The notes beneath the pieces are model-generated. The model saw only the letters and a list, made by a program, of their open reading frames with translations, did not search any database and had not been told where the DNA came from. From NCBI GenBank assembly GCA_031289515.1, contig JAITPH010000257.1:1-12124 (forward strand): a stretch of 12,124 bases of DNA, written 5' to 3'. Source of the stretch: Tannerella sp. GTDB lineage: Bacteria > Bacteroidota > Bacteroidia > Bacteroidales > Tannerellaceae. Made by a program: the position numbers and the translations under genes. Below are positions 6,865 to 12,124 of this stretch, piece after piece (the stretch's first letter is position 1; each line of letters begins with the position of its first letter).

Positions 6865-7903
6865 TGCGGTTTACATAATATGCTTTTTCCTTTTTTCTCT
6901 GTCTTCATGTCTTTCTTACAAAACAGTTGAGATAGAGACTTATAATCCTGCTGCCATCACGTTTCCGCCGGAAGTCGGGACGGTGATGATTGTAAACAAT
7001 TCGGCGCAACAGTCCGACAGCGTAGGTCATCGCTATATCCGCAATATGAGCGAAGACTCGATTATGTGCGTCTCTGCCGACAGTACGGCGTATATTTTCT
7101 GTATCTCGCTGGGCGAAGCCATTGCCGAATCGCCTGTTTTCGATGACGTGAGGATTTGCGAAGATACGATACGCAGAGATTCATTATTTTATCAGAGCGT
7201 CCCTTTCACCCAAAGTGAAGCGGACGCTCTTTGCGAAGATTACGGAGTAGACGCGCTTGTCTCGTTGGATAAGATTGTGTTTTACTCCGTCGTCTTCGAT
7301 ACAAGAATCAGAGGCGAAATGTCGATTTGTTCCATTAGCGCCGTAATATCGGGCGAAGCGAGAGTGTTCCGGGCGCGCCGCAAGGAAGTCCATATCCTGC
7401 CGTTCCTCGATTCTTTGGAGTGGACGGTGAGCGACGAGCCGTTTTATTTCGGATACGCTGCGACGGACAGGACGCCGGAAGTACAATATGCCATGCGCTA
7501 TCTGGCTAATCACACGGCATATAAGCTGCGGACAAACATCGTCCCCTACTGGACGGAAAGCAGACGATGGTATTACACGAATCTTTCTTCCGAATGGAAG
7601 CGAGGCTCCGTCTATGCTGCGGCAGGCAAATGGGAGCAGGCGGCTTTGGTCTGGGAACAGTTGCTGTCGAAGACGAAATCGTGGAAGAATCAGGCGCGGC
7701 TGTCGTCGAATCTGGCTCTGTGCAACGAGATGAAGGGCGATTTCGACAAAGCCGTCTCATACTCCGAAAATTCGTATCTTATCCTCAGGGAACATGTAGG
7801 CGAAGACGGCGAAGAAACCAAACTTCAACGCCAATACGCGGAAATCCTGAAAAAACGCTCCGACGGCGACAAGACCGTTTCCAGCCAGTTGAGGGAAAAA
7901 TGA
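6857..7903 (+). CDS. DUF6340-type lipoprotein
   Basis: This 348-residue envelope protein of unknown function has a lipoprotein signal: a hydrophobic segment (about 5-15) ending in the lipobox LSSC with Cys18 as the lipidation site. The body has the DUF6340 layout known from Bacteroidetes: an N-terminal segment PAAITFPPEVGTVMIVNNS soon after the lipobox, a central domain with ALVSLDKI, and a C-terminal helical part. That part contains YWTESRRWYYTN and a TPR-like region with GKWEQAALVWEQLL and GDFDKAVSYSENSYLI. The family assignment is from remembered sequence pattern. The ATG overlaps the end of the preceding gene by 8 bp, so translation may be coupled. Its stop is only 16 bp from the stop of the convergent TPR gene. 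Confidence 0.82.
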   Translation: MRNAVYIICFFLFSLSSCLSYKTVEIETYNPAAITFPPEVGTVMIVNNSAQQSDSVGHRYIRNMSEDSIMCVSADSTAYIFCISLGEAIAESPVFDDVRICEDTIRRDSLFYQSVPFTQSEADALCEDYGVDALVSLDKIVFYSVVFDTRIRGEMSICSISAVISGEARVFRARRKEVHILPFLDSLEWTVSDEPFYFGYAATDRTPEVQYAMRYLANHTAYKLRTNIVPYWTESRRWYYTNLSSEWKRGSVYAAAGKWEQAALVWEQLLSKTKSWKNQARLSSNLALCNEMKGDFDKAVSYSENSYLILREHVGEDGEETKLQRQYAEILKKRSDGDKTVSSQLREK

Positions 7904-7919
7904 TTCCTGCGGCGACGGC

Positions 7920-10094
7920 TCACTCCGGCGGATACAGGACTTTGTCCAATAATAAAGGTATGTCAGCGACGTCAATTCCGGCAGCTGCAAGTTCGGGAAT
8001 GTCCCTTTCAAATTCGGAACGGAACTTTTCGTAGTCCGACCCGGCCGCTTGCAGCGATTTCCTGTAAAACTCTATTGCTCCCGAAATGTTCTGCAACGCC
8101 CATTCCGTATGTCCGGCGTTCATATAGTCGTGCGTTTCGGGCTGATGCGACAGTATCTTGTTGTAGTAATTGCGCGAATGGTCGTATTTGCCGGTCAGAA
8201 ACGAACACCATGCAATGGGACGCCAAGCCTTGACGCCGTCCCTGTCCAAATAATCGACCTTGAAATAATACTTCAGAGCCTCGTTGTAATTCTTCATTTC
8301 CAGATAACACGAGCCGATGTTCAGCAGCGCCGAAAGATTTTCCTTTTCAATCTTTTCGTATCGAAGATAGTAGTCGATAGCCTGCTCCGTCAGTTTGAGG
8401 CGACGGCAACACTGAGCCGACCGTTGCAGCAACCATTTGTTATCCGGATTCATCAATTCCGCCTTTGCATATTCCGACAGCGCTCCTTCGTAATCGCCCA
8501 TCATCTGTCGGCAATAGCCGGTTTTCTGATACAGCATCTCGTCGCCGTCCGATTCTTTTTCCAGACGCTCGTATATGACTAATGCGTCTTCAAAATAGTT
8601 CTTGCGGAGATAATGCTCGGCGATGTTTACAAGGTCTTCACTGTTGGAAAAATAGGGCTTCAGTATGGGCAGATTGTGAAAATCGAGCCGCTCGGCGAAT
8701 ATGTCGCCGAACTCGCCTCTATACTGATATAACTTGTAAAACCGGTACAGGTCCTGAATATATTGACCGACGATGCGTTCCGTCCTGTTGTCGCGCGTTT
8801 GAAGCTCCGCCGTCTTTTGGCGCTTCACCTGAACCAGCTGGCTTTCGAGCTGCCCGATCATCATCTGCCGACCCTTTTCCGGTATCTGTTTCATGCTGAA
8901 ATACAGGGAATACAAATCGGAATTGCACATGAGACCGATGTTTGTTATTATCTCCAGCGATTTTATGATGGCGTCGTCTTCCGTTATCGTCAGCAGTCCC
9001 CTGTCGAACGGTATAAACCAGTTGCTCATTTCGCGGAAGAAAGGGAAGTTTTTCAGATGAACAAACGTGGAGTGCATCACGTCGGCGCCTTCTTCCTGCA
9101 ACTTGTTAAACTCTTCGAGTTTCTTTCCTAACGGACTGTCGGCCAACTTATCCATCCATTCCGGATTCATATTGTTTTCAAGATCGTCTTCCGACAGGTT
9201 TTTCAACGTTATGTTCGGATTGAATTTCGGATTCATCTTTATCATCTCCGGCAGAATCTCGTCTCTCAACTTGTTTGAAATCTTCTCGGTTTCGCGTGAG
9301 AGGATGAATCGCTGGATAATCATGTAGACGATTTTACCGAAGCCGGCCGTTTCGGTTAGATTATCGAGGCGATGATGTATTTCGGCGTAACACCCGATAC
9401 GGTTTCTGTAAAGGAACAATGTGAGCAGTATCCCTGTGAATGCGCGCAATTTGACGGATTCGGCAGCGCTTTCCGCCGCTTCAAACAGCAGTATCATTTT
9501 TCTCCTGTCGAACAGTTCCTGTAAACCGAGAATCAGGGCAGAGACAATTTGGCAGTTGAATATTGTCAATTGGTCATATTCCCTTATATCGTCGCGCTCC
9601 CTGCTGTTCGCTTTTATCGAGTTGTGAAGGATTTTCGCATCGTCTTCCGAAAGATACGGCGACGCCCAAATATGCTTGAACAGTTGGGCGATAGACGGCC
9701 CTGCAAGCGTATAATCCCGATTGTCGGACGACGAGCGAACCGTTTCCATAATCGTCCGGACGCTTGCCGGAAGAATATTCTCGCGTCTGACACGGTAATA
9801 TGTCTTCGAGGAATAATCGGTCAGTAGCGTTTGCTTCATTTTGTCGGCGAGTTCGTATGCCGACGCCGTAATATCATTGCGTATCTTCGATTGCAGCGGG
9901 TCTTTCGAGCCTTGCGAATAATAGTGCAGCAACTGCCTGTAAGTATATTGCAGGTCGTTCAGTTCGTCCAGAAAAGGATATGCCTTGGGAAGGACGAAAT
10001 ACTCCTGCAAAGTGTCGAAAGCCGTTTTCAACCCTCTGTTATCGAGCGACAGGACAGCCCGCTCGTGTATCGTTTCTATTTCTTTTGTTGTCAT
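7920..10094 (-). CDS. Large TPR-repeat protein, function unknown
   Basis: This 724-residue protein has no signal peptide and is probably cytoplasmic. The N-terminal two thirds are mostly helical and I recognise no domain there. The C-terminal third (about 485-690) carries around six tetratricopeptide repeats, for example NYFEDALVIYERL (499-511), GDYEGALSEYAKAELMNP (533-550), NYNEALKYYFKV (602-613) and GAIEFYRKSLQAAG (672-685). TPRs mediate protein-protein binding, so a scaffold or chaperone-like role is possible, but nothing here fixes it. I start it at the ATG at 10094 (MTTKEIETIHERA); the frame stays open upstream to a TTG at 10124, but that lies in the predicted promoter. It is divergent from lepA, and this kind of pairing may be conserved in relatives. 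Confidence 0.88.
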   Translation of the reverse strand: MTTKEIETIHERAVLSLDNRGLKTAFDTLQEYFVLPKAYPFLDELNDLQYTYRQLLHYYSQGSKDPLQSKIRNDITASAYELADKMKQTLLTDYSSKTYYRVRRENILPASVRTIMETVRSSSDNRDYTLAGPSIAQLFKHIWASPYLSEDDAKILHNSIKANSRERDDIREYDQLTIFNCQIVSALILGLQELFDRRKMILLFEAAESAAESVKLRAFTGILLTLFLYRNRIGCYAEIHHRLDNLTETAGFGKIVYMIIQRFILSRETEKISNKLRDEILPEMIKMNPKFNPNITLKNLSEDDLENNMNPEWMDKLADSPLGKKLEEFNKLQEEGADVMHSTFVHLKNFPFFREMSNWFIPFDRGLLTITEDDAIIKSLEIITNIGLMCNSDLYSLYFSMKQIPEKGRQMMIGQLESQLVQVKRQKTAELQTRDNRTERIVGQYIQDLYRFYKLYQYRGEFGDIFAERLDFHNLPILKPYFSNSEDLVNIAEHYLRKNYFEDALVIYERLEKESDGDEMLYQKTGYCRQMMGDYEGALSEYAKAELMNPDNKWLLQRSAQCCRRLKLTEQAIDYYLRYEKIEKENLSALLNIGSCYLEMKNYNEALKYYFKVDYLDRDGVKAWRPIAWCSFLTGKYDHSRNYYNKILSHQPETHDYMNAGHTEWALQNISGAIEFYRKSLQAAGSDYEKFRSEFERDIPELAAAGIDVADIPLLLDKVLYPPE

Positions 10095-10121
10095 CGTGTA
10101 TTTTTTTGACAAAAGCCATGC

Positions 10122-10153
10122 CAAAAATACTGATAAATTCCCGAATTGCCAAA
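10122..10153 (-). promoter_or_regulatory. Predicted promoter of the TPR gene
   Basis: On the minus strand, TTTG (10153-10150) and TATTTTTG (10129-10122) are separated by 20 bp. Both match the Bacteroidetes -33/-7 consensus, and the site lies 27 bp upstream of the ATG at 10094. Its position supports the shorter start. Confidence 0.6.
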
Positions 10154-10159
10154 TTAAAT

Positions 10160-10190
10160 TTTGTATTACTCCCGATTTGCGCTATCTTTG
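10160..10190 (+). promoter_or_regulatory. Predicted lepA promoter
   Basis: TTTG (10160-10163), a 19-bp spacer and TATCTTTG (10183-10190) match the Bacteroidetes sigma-ABfr promoter almost ideally. The lepA ATG follows 25 bp later, giving a short leader. It lies back to back with the TPR-gene promoter, 6 bp apart. Confidence 0.75.
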
Positions 10191-10215
10191 CACCCGTATT
10201 TTGATTGTTTTACAG

Positions 10216-12003
10216 ATGAATAATATAAGGAATTTTTGTATTATAGCGCACATAGACCACGGTAAAAGCACCCTGGCCGACCGTCTTCTCGAATATACCA
10301 AAACGGTGGACGGAAAAAACATGCAGGAACAGGTACTCGACGATATGGAGCTTGAACGTGAAAGGGGCATCACCATTAAAAGTCATGCCATTCAGATGAA
10401 TTATGAATATCATGGCGAGCAATACATACTTAATCTGATAGATACTCCGGGGCATGTGGATTTCTCCTACGAAGTATCGCGTTCCATCGCGGCATGCGAA
10501 GGCGCGCTGCTCATAGTCGATGCCGCGCAGGGCATACAGGCTCAAACCATTTCCAATCTCTATATGGCTATCGAAAACGATTTGGAAATCATACCTGTGA
10601 TAAATAAAATCGACCTGCCGAGCGCCATGCCCGAAGAAGTCGAAGACCAGATAGTAGAACTGCTCGGTTGCCCGCGCGATTCGATCATTCGCGCCAGCGG
10701 CAAGACCGGCGAAGGCGTGTTTGACATCATGGACGCCGTCGTGGAAAGGATTCCCGCGCCGGAAGGCGACCCCGACGCGCCCCTGCAATGCCTCATCTTC
10801 GATTCCGTTTTCAATCCTTTTCGCGGTATAATAGCTTATTTCAAGGTCGTGAACGGAGTTATCCACAAAGGCGACCTCGTGAAGTTTATAGCAACCGAAA
10901 AGGAATACTACGCCGACGAAGTGGGGATTCTGAAGCTGGAGATGAGTCCGCGCAGCGAAGTGCGCACCGGCGACGTCGGATACATCATTTCCGGCATCAA
11001 AACGTCGAAAGAAGTCCGGGTGGGAGATACCGTTACGCATGTCAAGAATCCTGCCGCAGCAGGCATAGCCGGATTTGAAGAAGTCAAGCCGATGGTTTTC
11101 GCCGGCGTCTATCCCATCGAGGCGGAAGATTTTGAAAACTTGCGCAACTCGCTCGAAAAACTGCAACTCAACGATGCTTCGCTCACTTTTCAACCCGAAA
11201 GCTCCGTAGCTCTCGGCTTCGGCTTCAGATGCGGATTCCTCGGTCTGCTTCACATGGAAATCGTGCAGGAACGGCTCGACCGCGAGTTTGATATGGACGT
11301 CATAACGACCGTGCCCAACGTTTCGTACAAGGTTTACGACCGTAAAGGCGTCTGTACAGAAGTGCATAATCCCGGCGGACTGCCCGACCCGACGCTCATT
11401 GACCGCATCGACGAGCCGTATATCCGCGCTTCCGTCATCACTCAAACGACTTATATAGGACCTATCATGACGCTCTGCCTCGGCAAACGCGGCATTCTGG
11501 TCAAACAGGAATATATCACCGGCAACCGTATAGAGATAATCTACGATTTGCCGCTGGGCGAAATTGTGATTGACTTCTACGACAAACTCAAGAGCATTTC
11601 AAAAGGCTACGCATCGTTCGACTATCATTTGCACGATTACCGTCCAAGCAAATTGGTCAAACTCGACATCCTGCTTAACGGCGAACCGGTCGACGCCCTT
11701 TCGACACTGACGCATTTCGACAACAGCATAAGTTTCGGCCGTCGCATGTGCGAGAAGTTGAAAGAACTGATACCGCGCCAGCAGTTCGACATAGCCATTC
11801 AAGCCGCCATAGGCTCGAAAATCGTCTCCCGCGAGACGGTCAAAGCCGTCCGTAAAGACGTAACGGCAAAGTGTTACGGCGGCGACGTATCCCGCAAGCG
11901 CAAACTCCTCGAAAAACAAAAGGAAGGCAAAAAACGAATGAAACAGATAGGCACGGTAGAAGTCCCCCAAAAAGCCTTCCTCGCCGTCTTGAAGCTGGAT
12001 TAA
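10216..12003 (+). CDS. lepA: Elongation factor 4 (LepA), ribosome-associated GTPase
   Basis: This 595-residue translational GTPase can act on stalled or mistranslocated ribosomes and is the normal family length. G motifs are complete: AHIDHGKST (11-19, P-loop), RGITIK (50-55), DTPGH (76-80) and NKID (130-133). Beta-barrel and EF-G-like domains follow, including GFGFRCGFLGLLHMEI, and the LepA-specific C-terminal domain ends in AKCYGGDVSRKRKLLEKQK and VPQKAFLAVLKLD. I place the start at the ATG at 10216, where homology to LepA begins. The open frame continues upstream to 9985, but that part runs antisense through the TPR gene and its promoter and has no LepA resemblance. A near-consensus promoter ends 25 bp before the start, and a palindromic repeat begins about 20 bp after the stop. 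Confidence 0.97.
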   Translation: MNNIRNFCIIAHIDHGKSTLADRLLEYTKTVDGKNMQEQVLDDMELERERGITIKSHAIQMNYEYHGEQYILNLIDTPGHVDFSYEVSRSIAACEGALLIVDAAQGIQAQTISNLYMAIENDLEIIPVINKIDLPSAMPEEVEDQIVELLGCPRDSIIRASGKTGEGVFDIMDAVVERIPAPEGDPDAPLQCLIFDSVFNPFRGIIAYFKVVNGVIHKGDLVKFIATEKEYYADEVGILKLEMSPRSEVRTGDVGYIISGIKTSKEVRVGDTVTHVKNPAAAGIAGFEEVKPMVFAGVYPIEAEDFENLRNSLEKLQLNDASLTFQPESSVALGFGFRCGFLGLLHMEIVQERLDREFDMDVITTVPNVSYKVYDRKGVCTEVHNPGGLPDPTLIDRIDEPYIRASVITQTTYIGPIMTLCLGKRGILVKQEYITGNRIEIIYDLPLGEIVIDFYDKLKSISKGYASFDYHLHDYRPSKLVKLDILLNGEPVDALSTLTHFDNSISFGRRMCEKLKELIPRQQFDIAIQAAIGSKIVSRETVKAVRKDVTAKCYGGDVSRKRKLLEKQKEGKKRMKQIGTVEVPQKAFLAVLKLD

Positions 12004-12005
12004 CG

Positions 12006-12124
12006 GAGAAGAAACGCATCTTGATCCACGAATTACACGAATTAACACGAATAAATAGTCCTAAGATTCGTGCAAATTCGTGCCATTCGTGGACAAGAGA
12101 ATAAACGTATTTTGATCCACGAAT
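12006..12124. repeat. 91-bp tandem repeat, second copy cut by the window edge
   Basis: The 28 bases at 12006-12033 recur at 12097-12124 with three differences (gagaagaaacgcatcttg versus gagaataaacgtattttg, then gatccacgaat in both), giving a period of 91 bp. The first copy contains the palindrome at 12025-12093. The array probably continues beyond the window. Confidence 0.75.
12025..12093. repeat. Long palindrome built from cacgaat units, downstream of lepA
   Basis: Two 28-base arms (12025-12052 and 12066-12093) are reverse complements at 24 of 28 positions, around a 13-nt loop. Each arm contains three cacgaat/attcgtg blocks at roughly 10-base spacing; the mismatches fall in the two-base gaps between blocks. 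It resembles dispersed 'cacgaatt' palindromes that I recall from several bacterial genomes. As RNA it could form a strong hairpin that protects or ends the lepA transcript, although no U-run follows. Confidence 0.8.

Noticed and set aside
7904..7919. Bidirectional terminator between the convergent genes
   Set aside because: The 16-bp gap has no inverted repeat or T-run that I can see; a terminator could overlap the coding ends but is not evident.
9985..10215. N-terminal extension of LepA
   Set aside because: The extension is antisense to the TPR gene and its promoter; LepA homology begins at the ATG at 10216.
10210..11445. 411-residue minus-strand ORF opposite lepA
   Set aside because: It is a shadow of lepA codon usage with no recognisable domain; lepA on the plus strand is certain.

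Overview
The window looks like a chromosomal segment of a member of the Bacteroidetes, most likely Bacteroidales. The evidence is the protein sequences: a topoisomerase I without zinc-finger cysteines, a valyl-tRNA synthetase and LepA of Bacteroides-like sequence, and a DUF6340-type lipoprotein. Promoter-like sites matching the Bacteroidetes -7 element TAnnTTTG lie upstream of topA, valS, lepA and the TPR gene, and purine-rich Shine-Dalgarno sequences are not obvious.

Layout. Bases 1-360 hold no gene but are packed with repeats: a 55-bp direct repeat pair, five 13-bp tandem units and a long imperfect palindrome. topA follows on the minus strand (361-2709). Divergent from it is a plus-strand cluster: valS (2875-5973), a Tat-exported xylose-isomerase-like TIM-barrel protein (5986-6864) and a DUF6340-type lipoprotein (6857-7903, overlapping the previous gene by 8 bp). 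A minus-strand TPR gene (7920-10094) converges on this cluster. It is divergent from lepA (10216-12003), with two back-to-back promoters between them. After lepA a palindromic repeat begins a 91-bp tandem array cut by the window edge.

The outstanding feature is inside valS. A segment of about 456 bp (3496-3951, 152 codons) interrupts the start of the CP1 editing domain in frame. It is bounded by 31-bp GC-rich terminal inverted repeats (29/31 identical) and encodes a DUF559 (Vsr/PD-(D/E)XK-like) nuclease domain. Subtracting it leaves an 880-residue ValRS of normal length with every core motif. It therefore looks like a mobile palindromic element that carries a nuclease domain and inserts as readable, in-frame protein into an essential housekeeping gene. 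No intein splicing motifs are visible, so the predicted product is a 1032-residue ValRS with a nuclease-like domain looped out of a beta-hairpin.

The other genes are ordinary housekeeping or envelope functions: DNA relaxation (TopA), tRNA charging (ValS) and elongation-factor-4 activity (LepA), plus an exported sugar-isomerase-like protein, a lipoprotein and a TPR protein of unknown role.
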